NCBI RefSeq assembly: GCF_900112065.1
Contig: NZ_FOKE01000012.1
Span: 88,966 to 152,965, forward strand
Direction: 5' to 3'
DNA from: Cohnella sp. OV330
Lineage (GTDB): Bacteria > Bacillota > Bacilli > Paenibacillales > Paenibacillaceae
DNA length: 64,000 nucleotides
Shown here: piece after piece, positions 25,445 to 34,227 of the stretch
Layout of the letters: the number at the start of each line of letters is the position of its first letter
Numbering within the stretch: position 1 is the stretch's first letter
Notes under the pieces: model-generated
Databases searched by the model: none
The model's input: the letters and a program-made list of their open reading frames with translations, nothing else
What the model was told of the DNA's origin: nothing
Program-made: the position numbers and the translations under genes

Positions 25445-26686
25445 TTAATCCCGCGCCTCCCCTTCTTCCCGCTCTCCCCGTTCGCTTGCATCCGACGAAT
25501 CGCCAGCATCGGAAGCGGCGCCCCCTTTGACTTCCTGCCGGTACTCCGACGGCGTGCAGCCCGCCTTCTTGCGGAATACCTGCGAGAAGTGGCGCACGTC
25601 CGGATAGCCGACCCGCTCCGCGATGTCGCCGATCTTCAGCTCCGAGCCGCCCAGCAGCTCCATCGCGCGCGAGATGCGCAGGTTGGTGACGTACTCTTTG
25701 AAGCCCGTCCCCGCCTTCTGCTTGAATAGCTGGCTGAAGTAGACCGGGTTCAGGTAGACGATCGACGCCACCTTCTCCAGGTTGATCTCCTCGCCGAAAT
25801 GCGTATGGATGTACTGTACCGCGACCTCGATCGCCTTTTCCCCGCCGCTCGCGTAGTGATCGTACACCTGCGCGGCCGACGCGCTCCGCATGCGGCGCAC
25901 CTCGCCGGGCACGTCCGCCAGATCGTCGATGCGTCCCGAGTACAGCACTTGAAACGGCGTCTTCAAGTACCGCTTCAGATGCGTGCGGAGCTTGTCGACG
26001 AGCAGGCTTAGTCCGGCCTCTTCCCGAAGCGTCACGAGCCCGAGGAGACTGTGCGCGTCGATGCTCGCGACGAAGCCTTTGCCGGCGGAATCCATCAGCT
26101 CGGTCAGCACGTTCTCCACGATGAAATGCTCCAGCTTCGTGTCCGCGTCGCTGTCCAGACGTACCATGAGCAGGTTGAAATACGGGTGGCTCTCTGTGAA
26201 CGGCGCGATGTCGATGCCGCCCAGGTCGAGCCCGGACGCCCAACGCGCGAAGACGCCTTCCCGAAGAAACCGCAAATTGCGCTTCATCAGGTCGGCTTCC
26301 TTGTTGCGCTCGCCCTCCTCCGCGATCTCGCGCGCGAGCTCTTCGATCAGGCGGATGAGCGATTCTTTGCCGATCGGCTTTAGCATATAGTCGCGGGCGC
26401 CGAGCCGCACCGCTTCCTGCGCGTACGCGAACTCGGAGTGCGCCGAGATGACCACCCATTTTACCTGCGGCTGCTTGCGACGGGAGAACGCCATCAGCTC
26501 GAGCCCCGTCATGCCGGGCATGAGCACGTCGGTCAGCACCAGATCGACGTGCCTCGTCCGCAGCGCCTCCACGGCTTCCTCCGGATTCCCGGCGAGCAGG
26601 ACGCGATGCTCGGGGAACCCGCGGGAGATCGTCCGCTCGATGCCGCTGCGGATGACCTCCTCATCGTCGACGACGAGAATATTCAT
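25445..26686 (-). CDS. YesN-type response regulator (REC + AraC HTH)
   Basis: 413-residue regulator, shorter in the middle than the one at 11353. Receiver NILVVDDEEVIRSGIERTIS with acceptor Asp in VDLVLTDVLMPGMTG and Lys in YMLKPIGKES. C-terminal AraC domain: INLEKVASIVYLNPVYFSQL, LKIGDIAERVGYPDVRHFSQ, ending AGCTPSEYRQEV. Its ATG overlaps the kinase stop (ATGA). Last gene of a five-gene transporter operon, which it probably activates. Confidence 0.9.
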   Translation of the reverse strand: MNILVVDDEEVIRSGIERTISRGFPEHRVLLAGNPEEAVEALRTRHVDLVLTDVLMPGMTGLELMAFSRRKQPQVKWVVISAHSEFAYAQEAVRLGARDYMLKPIGKESLIRLIEELAREIAEEGERNKEADLMKRNLRFLREGVFARWASGLDLGGIDIAPFTESHPYFNLLMVRLDSDADTKLEHFIVENVLTELMDSAGKGFVASIDAHSLLGLVTLREEAGLSLLVDKLRTHLKRYLKTPFQVLYSGRIDDLADVPGEVRRMRSASAAQVYDHYASGGEKAIEVAVQYIHTHFGEEINLEKVASIVYLNPVYFSQLFKQKAGTGFKEYVTNLRISRAMELLGGSELKIGDIAERVGYPDVRHFSQVFRKKAGCTPSEYRQEVKGGAASDAGDSSDASERGEREEGEARD

Positions 26687-28494
26687 CGGGAATCCCCCTC
26701 TTCTGCGGGTTTCGGAAACGAAACCGTAATCTTCGTGCCGCGCTCGCGTTCGCTCTCGATCCGAAGTCCGAACCCTTCCCCGTACATCAATGCAATGCGG
26801 CGGTGCACGTTCGCGAGCCCGATGCCCCGGCGTCCTGCGGGGTCCTCCTGCCGGCCCGGCGCCACGGCCGCCGCATCCTCCAGCGACTGCCGAATGCGAA
26901 GCAGCGTTTCCTCGTCCATGCCGACGCCGTTGTCTTCAACAACGATGACGAGCGCGTCCTCCGTCTCCTCCGAGCGGATCCGGAGCGCTCCCTCGCGGCT
27001 TAGCGGCTCGAGCCCGTACTTCACGGCGTTCTCCACGATCGGCTGCAGGATCATCTTCGGCACCTGGGCGCCGAGCCAGCGATCCTCGACCTCGATCTCC
27101 GTATTCACGCGGCCGCCGAGCCGCGTCTCGATGATGGTCAGATAGTGGCGCAGCTGCTCGAGCTCGAGCCGAAGCGGCGCGCGCGAGGCCTCTTCCCAAT
27201 CGCTGCTGTACCGGAAAATTCGAGATAGCGCCAGGATCAGGCGGCCGAGCCGGTCGTTCTCCCGCTCGTCGAGCATCCAGTAGATCATGTCGAGCGTGTT
27301 GAACAAAAAGTGCGGATTAACCTGAGACTGCAGCGCCTGCAGCTGGGCGTTTTTCTCGCTGATCGACGACAGCTTCTCCCGCTCGATCAGGTTGTCCATC
27401 TGCTGGACCATCCGGTTGAACGAGCCGACGAGCACGTTGAGCTCCTGATACGAATGGACGCGGACCCGCCCCTGAAAGTTCCCTAGCTCGACCTGCTTCA
27501 TCTGCTGGATCAGCCGCTTGAACGGCGAGGAGAACGACCGCGACACGAGCGTAGCGAGCGCCGTCGCGGCGACGACGAGCAGGATGACGACCGTGAGCAG
27601 AAACCGCTGCGTCTGCTTCAGCTCCAGCTTCAGGTCGCGCTTCGGCGTCACGCCGATGACCGTCCAGTCCGCCGTGCCGATCCGGGCCGCCGTGAGCAGC
27701 GCGTCCTGTCGGTCGCGGACGGCAACCTCGCCCTTCTTCAGCGTGCCCGGCCAGTCCGAGGGCAATGCCTCCGTCTCGGCACCATCCACCTCCGGCTTGG
27801 TCCGGACGATGGCATTTCCGGCCGAATCGCGAATGACGACGCTGCTCCCTGGGCCGATGCTGGCGTTGGAGAGCGCGGAGAGGATCGGGTCCTCCTCCGT
27901 CTCGATCAGCACGTAGCCGACCGACTTCATCGTGCTGAGCTCGAAAAGCTGGCGGCCGAACGCGAACACGGGGCTGTCGATCCCGCCGCTCATCGGCGCC
28001 TGCGGGTAGACGCCCAGCCAACGCATGTCCCCCTTGGACTTCTGCAGCTCGGCATACCAATCGGTCGACTTGTAGTCCCGCGTCGAAGAGCCGATCGAGC
28101 GGTCGAAGCTGTACACCTTCCCCTGGCTCGAGATGACGTGGATGCCGACGATATCGCTCCGCGAATAGAAGATGGCGCCAAGGATGTCCGTGATCTGACG
28201 TTCCCGGTTGACCGAGCTGACCTCCGGAGAGCCCGCAGGCGTCTTCTGCTGCAGCAGCTGCATCAGCTCGTTGTTGCTGTTGAGCGACTTGGTGACGCTG
28301 TCATAGCCCTTGAGCATGAGCTCGAACAGGCCGACCGTTTGCGATATGTTTTTTTCCGCGATCACGCCGACCTTGTTCCTGATCTGCTCGGTCGCCCGCT
28401 GGTAATAGACGAGGCTGACGACGAGCAGGAGCCCGAGCATGCTGAACAGGAAAATCAGGAAAAGGCGGCCGTGGATGGATTGGAATCGTCTCAT
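26683..28494 (-). CDS. YesM-type sensor histidine kinase
   Basis: 603-residue membrane kinase. Transmembrane helices at ~11-30 (LFLIFLFSMLGLLLVVSLVY) and ~275-298 (FLLTVVILLVVAATALATLV), with an extracellular Cache-like sensor between them. HAMP follows, then phospho-His segment VNPHFLFNTLDMIYWMLDE, and the HATPase with ENAVKYGLEPL, EDNGVGMD and GIGLANVHRRIALM. It starts 9 bp after the second permease gene in the same operon, so sensing and uptake are co-expressed. Confidence 0.9.
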   Translation of the reverse strand: MRRFQSIHGRLFLIFLFSMLGLLLVVSLVYYQRATEQIRNKVGVIAEKNISQTVGLFELMLKGYDSVTKSLNSNNELMQLLQQKTPAGSPEVSSVNRERQITDILGAIFYSRSDIVGIHVISSQGKVYSFDRSIGSSTRDYKSTDWYAELQKSKGDMRWLGVYPQAPMSGGIDSPVFAFGRQLFELSTMKSVGYVLIETEEDPILSALSNASIGPGSSVVIRDSAGNAIVRTKPEVDGAETEALPSDWPGTLKKGEVAVRDRQDALLTAARIGTADWTVIGVTPKRDLKLELKQTQRFLLTVVILLVVAATALATLVSRSFSSPFKRLIQQMKQVELGNFQGRVRVHSYQELNVLVGSFNRMVQQMDNLIEREKLSSISEKNAQLQALQSQVNPHFLFNTLDMIYWMLDERENDRLGRLILALSRIFRYSSDWEEASRAPLRLELEQLRHYLTIIETRLGGRVNTEIEVEDRWLGAQVPKMILQPIVENAVKYGLEPLSREGALRIRSEETEDALVIVVEDNGVGMDEETLLRIRQSLEDAAAVAPGRQEDPAGRRGIGLANVHRRIALMYGEGFGLRIESERERGTKITVSFPKPAEEGDSR

Positions 28495-28503
28495 CCCATC
28501 ATC

Positions 28504-29385
28504 TTAACCCTTAACGGCGCCAGCTACCATGCCCTTCGTTATTTTCTCGGCAAGCAGGAAGTAGACGAGGATGACGGGCAATGCCCCGAGCACGAGGAAC
28601 GCGCCGATCGCGCCGTAGTTGACCGAATACTGGCTCACGAAGCTGTACACGCCGAACGGCAGCGTCTTGAGCGCCTCCTTGGAGATGAACGTGGCGGCGA
28701 GAATGTACTCGTTCCACACGTTGATGAACGTCAGGATGCATACCGTCATGATCGGCGGCACCGATACCGGCAGGATGATGCTGCGGAAAATGCGGAATAC
28801 GTTCGCCCCGTCCATGATGGCCGACTCCTCGATCTCGTGCGGAATCGTGCGCAGAAAACCGCTCATGATGAAGACGGCGATCGGGATCTGGAACGCGATA
28901 TAGGGCAGGATCATCGCCCAGCGCGTGTTCAGGACATGGATGTTTTTGAAAATCAGCATGAGCGGCAGCAGCGTGCTCTGCAGCGGGATCATCAAGCCCA
29001 TCAGGAAGATCAGCATGACGATGTGGCCGTACTTCCAGCGGAAACGCGTGATCGCGAACGCCGCCAGCGACGCAAGCAGGATGACGCACGCCATCGTGAC
29101 GGAGGTCACGATCACGCTGTTCAGCAGATAATGCCAGTAGCGGCCGCCCGCAAGCGCGTTCGAATAGTTGCTCCATTGCACGGAAGCCGGCAGGGCGAAA
29201 AAGCTGCCCGAAAGAATCTCCTCGTTGGTCTTGACCGAGTAGATGAGCAGCCACAGCAGCGGGTAGAGCTGCGTGACGAGCAGGACGCCGAAGAAGCCGA
29301 ATACGATCGTCTTTTTGAGGGAAAACCCGCGCCTTCGGGTCTGGACGGCCGGCTCCCGGACGGCGATGCTGGCGGATGAGCTCAT
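28504..29385 (-). CDS. Sugar ABC transporter permease (MalG/CUT1 type)
   Basis: 293-residue permease with six spans (FGFFGVLLVTQLYPLLWLLI first). The EAA loop is HEIEESAIMDGANVFRIFRS and the C-terminus EKITKGMVAGAVKG is typical of the second CUT1 permease. It is 33 bp downstream of the MalF-type gene and 9 bp before the kinase gene. Confidence 0.93.
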   Translation of the reverse strand: MSSSASIAVREPAVQTRRRGFSLKKTIVFGFFGVLLVTQLYPLLWLLIYSVKTNEEILSGSFFALPASVQWSNYSNALAGGRYWHYLLNSVIVTSVTMACVILLASLAAFAITRFRWKYGHIVMLIFLMGLMIPLQSTLLPLMLIFKNIHVLNTRWAMILPYIAFQIPIAVFIMSGFLRTIPHEIEESAIMDGANVFRIFRSIILPVSVPPIMTVCILTFINVWNEYILAATFISKEALKTLPFGVYSFVSQYSVNYGAIGAFLVLGALPVILVYFLLAEKITKGMVAGAVKG

Positions 29386-29418
29386 GGGGTTTGCGCCCCC
29401 TTTCCTATTTTCGCGGCA

Positions 29419-30312
29419 CTAGTTGTATCGCTTCTCGATGCGGTTGAAGAGGAGATTGATGACGACAGTCGCTGCCAGGCATACCACGACGAGGAAGCAG
29501 GCGATGGCGCTGCCGTAGCCGTACTTCTGGGACAGGATCGAAATGTTGTACATATGGCTGGCCAAGACGTCCGTCGCGTGCGCCGGTCCGCCGGCCGTCG
29601 TGACCATGATGAGGTCGAACGACTGCAGCGATCCGATGAACGAGAGCACGACGGAGATCTTGAAGATCGGCACGATCATCGGCAGGGTAATATATCGGTC
29701 GGCCTTGAAGCCCTCGGCCCCGTCGATCTTGGCGGCCTCGTAGATATCGGCCGGAATGTTCTGTATCCCGGTGAACTGAATGAGGATGTGGTAGCCCAGA
29801 TACTGCCATAGCCCGATGAGAATGATGGCGTAGATCGCCACCTTCGGCTCCGACAGCCAGGCATGCGTCCAGGAACCGAGTCCGAGCTTGATGAGAATCT
29901 GATTGATCATGCCCCCCTGCGACGCAGGGTTGTAGATGGTCTTCCACAGCTGCCCGATCACGGCGACGGACAGAATAACGGGCATAAAGTAGCTTGATAC
30001 GAGAAAATTGGGTCTGCGGACAAAACGGCTGATCAGGATCGCGACGAACAAAGCGAGCGGCAGCTGCACCAGCATAGAGAAACCGGCCAGCATGAACGTC
30101 CGCCTGACGGACGGCCAGAATACCGAGTCGTTCGTGAACATGCGGTGGAAATTGTCGAGGCCGACGTGCTTGGCGACGCCGATGCCGTTCCAATTCAGGG
30201 TGGCGTTGTAAAAAGATACGATGATCGGCGCGAATACGAGGCCGACGTACAGCAGCAGACAAGGCAGCACGAACGCCGCGATCGTCCAGCGGGATACCTT
30301 CAGTACATTCAA
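29419..30312 (-). CDS. Sugar ABC transporter permease (MalF/UgpA type)
   Basis: 297-residue permease. The start is TTG 30312, 8 nt after AAGGAGG; it gives a normal N-terminus (MNVLKVSRWTIAAFVLPCLL). The in-frame ATG at 30399 would extend through an intercistronic hairpin and is rejected. The EAA loop is ADIYEAAKIDGAEGFKADRY. It functions with the next permease and the upstream binding protein. Confidence 0.92.
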   Translation of the reverse strand: MNVLKVSRWTIAAFVLPCLLLYVGLVFAPIIVSFYNATLNWNGIGVAKHVGLDNFHRMFTNDSVFWPSVRRTFMLAGFSMLVQLPLALFVAILISRFVRRPNFLVSSYFMPVILSVAVIGQLWKTIYNPASQGGMINQILIKLGLGSWTHAWLSEPKVAIYAIILIGLWQYLGYHILIQFTGIQNIPADIYEAAKIDGAEGFKADRYITLPMIVPIFKISVVLSFIGSLQSFDLIMVTTAGGPAHATDVLASHMYNISILSQKYGYGSAIACFLVVVCLAATVVINLLFNRIEKRYN

Positions 30313-30348
30313 GGCGGACGCCTCCTTAAGCGGCTGTGGCGATAAGGA

Positions 30349-30387
30349 TACGGAGGGCGGCTCGCCAACCTGGCGTCCCCCTCCGTA
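30349..30387 (-). other. Intercistronic hairpin between binding-protein and permease genes
   Basis: Inverted repeat TACGGAGGG / CCCTCCGTA, with GGCG and CGCC inside, without a T tract. It lies in the 93-bp gap between the binding-protein stop and the first permease, the same place as the hairpin at 16382-16410 in the other operon. Confidence 0.6.
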
Positions 30388-30405
30388 CCGTACGTTCATG
30401 GCCGA

Positions 30406-31803
30406 TTATTCTTTGTTGTCTTCGTAAGCCTGCTGGTGCTCCTTGCCGACCGCAGCGGCGTCCTTCTTGGAGACGAACAGGTTCTGGATGCTGGACAGAT
30501 GCGCCTGGGAGGTTGCCGGGTTCATCGTGTTGTCGAAGGAGATGTCGCCGCCGGCGACGTCCTTGAACATCGCGAGCACTTCCATCGCCATGTCGGAGTA
30601 TCCGGCAGCCTTGAAGTCGCCGTCCACCTTCTGAGCGACGCCTACCGCTCCCTTGACCGCGAACGCTTCCTTCGGATAGTTGGTCATGAAGTAGTTCAGG
30701 AAGTCGAGCGTCTCCGGCAGATGCTTGCTGTTCTTGGATACCGCGAATCCGCTGCCCGGCGCCAGCATGAACTGGTTCGGGTCGCCTTTGCCGCCGACCG
30801 TCGGGAACTTGAACACGCCGACGTTGCCGTCTTTGTTCGCATCGGACACTTCGATGCCGCCGGTCGCCCAGCTGCCCATGTAGTACATGGCGGCTTTGCC
30901 TGTCTTGAACAGGTTCTCGCCCGCGTTGTAGTCGAAGGACGTGGCGCCTTCTTGGAACGCGCCCGCCTGCACGAGCTGCTCGAACGCGTCGACCGCGCTC
31001 GTGAACGCCGGATCTTCGAAAGTCTTCTTGCCGTCGACAACGTCCTGCAGGAAGCCCGGACCGCCGTTCGTGCGAAGCAAGACGTTCATGAACAGGAACG
31101 AGCCGGTCCAGGTGTCTTTCTCGCCGATCGCCATCGGCTGGATGCCTTTATCCTTCAGCTTCTTGACGTCCGCGATCAGATCCTCGAACGTCGCAGGCGG
31201 CGCGTCGATGCCCGCTTGCTTGAACAGTGCCTTGTTGTAGTAGAGCAGGCCGATGTTGTTGCCGTCGGGCAGCGCGTACAGGTTGCCGTCGAAGGTGTAA
31301 TAGTCCAGAATGCCGGATTGGAACGAGTCCTTCAGGCCGTTCTTTTCGACCATCTCGTTAAGCGGCGCGAACAGGCCGGCATCGACGTAAGGCTTCATTT
31401 GCGCGGACGGGTTGACGATCGTGATGTCCGGCACCTCGTTGGAAGCGGCCTGCGTCTTCAGCTTCTGCTTCTGCTGGTCGGTGTTCAGCGAGTCGAGCTC
31501 GATATGGACGTTCGGGTGATCGGTCTCGTACTGCTTCACGATCTTGTGCAGCATGTTGTACTTCGGATCGGTCGGGTCCGGATAAATGTTCTGGAACGTG
31601 ATCGTGACTTTTTCGCCGCTGGCGGCGCTGGAGGAGGCAGGCGCGCTGGCCGAAGCCGAGGCCGTCGCGGAAGCCGAAGCCGATGGGGAGGCCGCCGCGT
31701 CGCTGCCGTCGTTGCCGTTATTGGAAGAACCGCAGGCTGCAAGGCTGACGGCGAGGAAGCCCGCCATCGCGGTGCCAGCCACTTTTTTGCCGGTCGTAAT
31801 CAT
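30406..31803 (-). CDS. Sugar ABC transporter substrate-binding lipoprotein
   Basis: 465 residues from ATG 31803 (GGGGG 8 nt upstream; the in-frame ATG at 31863 lies in the promoter). Signal peptide with lipobox VSLAACGSS, a long Ser/Ala linker, then the binding-protein body (LYALPDGNNIGLLYYNKALF, AAMYYMGSWATGGIEVSDAN). First gene of the operon binding protein-MalF-MalG-kinase-regulator. Ligand unknown; no glycosidase is in the operon. Confidence 0.92.
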   Translation of the reverse strand: MITTGKKVAGTAMAGFLAVSLAACGSSNNGNDGSDAAASPSASASATASASASAPASSSAASGEKVTITFQNIYPDPTDPKYNMLHKIVKQYETDHPNVHIELDSLNTDQQKQKLKTQAASNEVPDITIVNPSAQMKPYVDAGLFAPLNEMVEKNGLKDSFQSGILDYYTFDGNLYALPDGNNIGLLYYNKALFKQAGIDAPPATFEDLIADVKKLKDKGIQPMAIGEKDTWTGSFLFMNVLLRTNGGPGFLQDVVDGKKTFEDPAFTSAVDAFEQLVQAGAFQEGATSFDYNAGENLFKTGKAAMYYMGSWATGGIEVSDANKDGNVGVFKFPTVGGKGDPNQFMLAPGSGFAVSKNSKHLPETLDFLNYFMTNYPKEAFAVKGAVGVAQKVDGDFKAAGYSDMAMEVLAMFKDVAGGDISFDNTMNPATSQAHLSSIQNLFVSKKDAAAVGKEHQQAYEDNKE

Positions 31804-31834
31804 GTTCAAATCCCCCTTGACTTGGTATAGCCTC

Positions 31835-31863
31835 ATTATGCTCGGAGGTGTAATCGCATACAA
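31835..31863 (-). promoter_or_regulatory. Candidate promoter of the five-gene ABC/two-component operon
   Basis: Minus strand -35 TTGTAT (31863-31858), 17-bp spacer, -10 CATAAT (31840-31835), 31 bp before the start codon. The dyad CGCATACAATGCG (31856-31868) covers the -35 and could be where the AraC-type regulator acts. Confidence 0.5.
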
Positions 31864-31868
31864 TGCGT

Positions 31869-32147
31869 ATACTTAGGAGTCGATGTTTGTTTTCTTAATA
31901 TGGCTTGCAGAATATCGAATATATGCCGGCAAACCATACGCGCCCACGGCTCCGCCGACCCGCACACCGCCGCTGTAGCCGCAATTTTTGCGCTTGCAGC
32001 CGGCCGCCATCTCAGTAACGTTGCTTTCCTCGCTTGCAGGACCCTTACCTCGCCCAGTCGCCGCTCTACCGTTGCTTTTCTCCCTTACAGCAAGCTCCCA
32101 CTCCTCGCCTTACCGCTACCCGCGCACTTCCATCGCCGCGCAGCACA
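31869..32147. other. Gene-free stretch with degenerate short repeats
   Basis: No open frame here has a credible start or composition. Three related ~25-bp units share a GTTGCTTT...CGCTTGCAG core, at 31975-31999, 32015-32039 and 32065-32090; a CTTGCAG tail recurs at 31904-31910. Their orientation is the same and the spacing is irregular (40 and 51 bp). Confidence 0.4.
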
Positions 32148-32186
32148 AAAAATCTCCCGCCCGCCTATTCGACGGTTCGGGAGATT
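32148..32186 (-). terminator. Terminator of the AraC/GyrI regulator gene
   Basis: Minus strand AATCTCCCGAACCG and CGGGCGGGAGATT form a stem followed by TTTTTTG, 16 bp after the stop codon. Confidence 0.75.
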
Positions 32187-32202
32187 CCTTGACCCAAAGC
32201 CT

Positions 32203-33081
32203 TTATTGTCTTCTTCGCACCGGGATCCAGATCTCGCTCCGGTAGTCCGGCTTGCTCGTGTCCTGGCCCTCGTTCCAGAGCAGCTCGGGACCCGGCGCCA
32301 GCTCGTAGCTCGAGGACGGAAACCACTCGGCGTAAATCCGGCCCCAGACGGATTGCAGCGCGGACGGAAACGCGCCGACCGCCTCGAATACGGCCCATTC
32401 CGACGCGGCGACCTCCAGCGCGGCCAGATGCGACGGGCATTCCCGCGTCGTCGCCGCGCCGATGTACTGGTCGACCTCGCCGCCGTCCTTCCTTCCCTCC
32501 GAGAAGTTCGCCGAAGCGCTGATCAATCCGGCCGGCTCGACGTCGGACAGCCCCTTCAGCTCCGCGATCAATTCCCCCGTCAGACGGCTCCAAAGCTCCG
32601 CGATATGCGGGTTGACCCCTTCGTAAATCAATGGCACCCGCTTCATGACGCCGACGATGCGAAACGCTTCCTTTTCCACTAACCGATACTTCATCTCGTC
32701 GCCTCCCTCGATCGTCAATCGGAAGGTCATCCGCGGATAGGCCTTGAGCGGCCGGCCGAGCCGGCGCGCCTCGGAGGGCGCCAAGCCGTGCATCGCCTGA
32801 AAGGCGCGGGCGAACGAATCCGCCGTGCCGTAGCCGTACTTCACGGCGATATCGAGGATCCTCGCTTCGCTGCCGATCAGCTCGAAGGCCGCCAAAGTCA
32901 GGCGTCTGCGCCTCACGTACTCCGTCAGCGTCACGTCTGCGAGCGAAGCGAACATACGGCGAAAATGATGCTCGCCGCAGCAAGCCCGCCGCGCGGCTTC
33001 CGCGATATCGGGCGCTTCCTCGTCCGCGAGATGCGCTTCAAGATAAGCCAGCCCGTCGTTCAACCGATCAAGTCCGTTCAT
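32203..33081 (-). CDS. AraC-family regulator with GyrI-like ligand domain
   Basis: 292 residues. N-terminal tandem AraC helix-turn-helices (~1-110): AEAARRACCGEHHFRRMFAS and ARILDIAVKYGYGTADSFAR, then FQAMHGLAPSEARR. The C-terminal half is a GyrI/Rob-like effector domain (MKYRLVEKEAFRIVGVMKRV ... VFEAVGAFPSALQSVWGRIY ... EIWIPVRRR). Such proteins sense small hydrophobic or cationic compounds. No adjacent target gene is evident. The ATG follows an AGGGAGG site. Confidence 0.88.
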   Translation of the reverse strand: MNGLDRLNDGLAYLEAHLADEEAPDIAEAARRACCGEHHFRRMFASLADVTLTEYVRRRRLTLAAFELIGSEARILDIAVKYGYGTADSFARAFQAMHGLAPSEARRLGRPLKAYPRMTFRLTIEGGDEMKYRLVEKEAFRIVGVMKRVPLIYEGVNPHIAELWSRLTGELIAELKGLSDVEPAGLISASANFSEGRKDGGEVDQYIGAATTRECPSHLAALEVAASEWAVFEAVGAFPSALQSVWGRIYAEWFPSSSYELAPGPELLWNEGQDTSKPDYRSEIWIPVRRRQ

Positions 33082-33216
33082 GCGGAACGACCTCCCTTCG
33101 CCTTCAAGATTAACAAGACCGGCGCGACGAGGTCCGACTTTTCCGGTGCAGGTTCGGACGGATGACGATGCAACGCAAAGAGCGCCGGATTACAGGAGCC
33201 TCCAGGATACGGCCGG

Positions 33217-34020
33217 CTATACCTTTACAATCTTGGCCGGATTGTTGATCTTGTAAGGAATCGGATGCTTCGCGAGCTTCTTGGCGACGACCTTGGCCTC
33301 GAACGTGAGCTTGTCCCCCGCCTCGAGCTCGAGCTTCTTCAGCGTGGCGCTGTGGCTCGACCATGCCTCGCCCAGCTCCGTCTCCGTGTCTGCGATCGTG
33401 ACCGACTCGTAGATGATGACTTCGTCGTCGTTGTCCGCGAAATGGTTGGGCACCGTCGTGAATTCCTTGACGGTCGCCGTCAGCTTGACCTTTTCCTCGG
33501 GAAGCTGTACCTTCTTCGACCGCGCCGCTCCCGCCTTCGCCTTAGCCGGCGCCGCGGCGACCGCGGGGGCCGCGTCTCCCGAAGCGACGAACGAAGCGAA
33601 CGCGTCGGATGCCTGACGATCGTCCTCCGCCGATGCCGGCGCGCTTGGACGAATCTCCGTTGCTGGGCTCGCCGAGACGGCTGCCGGATCGGCCCCCGTC
33701 TCCTCGCGCTCGGCTCCCGCTTCTTCCGAATCCGCCGCGCTCGCAAAGCGCTGGCCGAAGTTCGCCGCTTGCATTTCTTTCAGATAAGAGGGGTGAATGC
33801 AGTGCTTCTGCTTGTTCGGGAGCTCGATGACGGCGGTCATATGGTCGACGTAACCGACGATGCCGCAGACTTCCTTCAGTCCGTTGCCCTTGTAGTAGAA
33901 CGTCTTGGCCTTGGTCGCCTTCTCGGAGACCAAATCCCATTCCTTCAGCTTGTCGAGCTGCTCCGCTTCGTCCGCGAACGCAATATAACTCGCCGGCTCA
34001 ATGACAAACGCGTAAACCAT
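33217..34020 (-). CDS. Uncharacterised two-part protein with Ala-rich linker
   Basis: 267 residues from ATG 34020 (AAGGCGG 6 nt upstream); longer in-frame starts are less likely. I do not recognise the family. Residues ~1-95 form a compact domain (MVYAFVIEPASYIAFADEAE, YYKGNGLKEVCGIVGYVDHM). A ~75-residue Ala/Ser/Glu-rich linker follows. The C-terminal ~95 residues are Lys-rich and beta-rich (LTATVKEFTTVPNHFADNDD, LELEAGDKLTFEAKVVAKKL, ending PYKINNPAKIVKV), resembling OB-fold or nucleic-acid-binding proteins in pattern only. No operon partner. Confidence 0.7.
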   Translation of the reverse strand: MVYAFVIEPASYIAFADEAEQLDKLKEWDLVSEKATKAKTFYYKGNGLKEVCGIVGYVDHMTAVIELPNKQKHCIHPSYLKEMQAANFGQRFASAADSEEAGAEREETGADPAAVSASPATEIRPSAPASAEDDRQASDAFASFVASGDAAPAVAAAPAKAKAGAARSKKVQLPEEKVKLTATVKEFTTVPNHFADNDDEVIIYESVTIADTETELGEAWSSHSATLKKLELEAGDKLTFEAKVVAKKLAKHPIPYKINNPAKIVKV

Positions 34021-34227
34021 CTTATCCCGCCTTTTATCCATGAATAATCCCGGATCGGACTCGTATCCTGTATCCAAGTATAGCGCTATAGCTTGATTAT
34101 AAATCGTACCGCCGAAAGAATACCACCGCCGTATTCCCCCCACGAAGCGCAATCGGCCGCCGCGACGCTATTCACCCCGGCCCAAGCGCCCACATACGTT
34201 GGTTAAAAAGCAAAGCGGGTGCGATCC

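Noticed and set aside
31900..32682. 260-residue plus-strand open frame at 31.9 kb
   Set aside because: No ribosome site; its second half is antisense to the AraC/GyrI gene and the first half lies in repeats.
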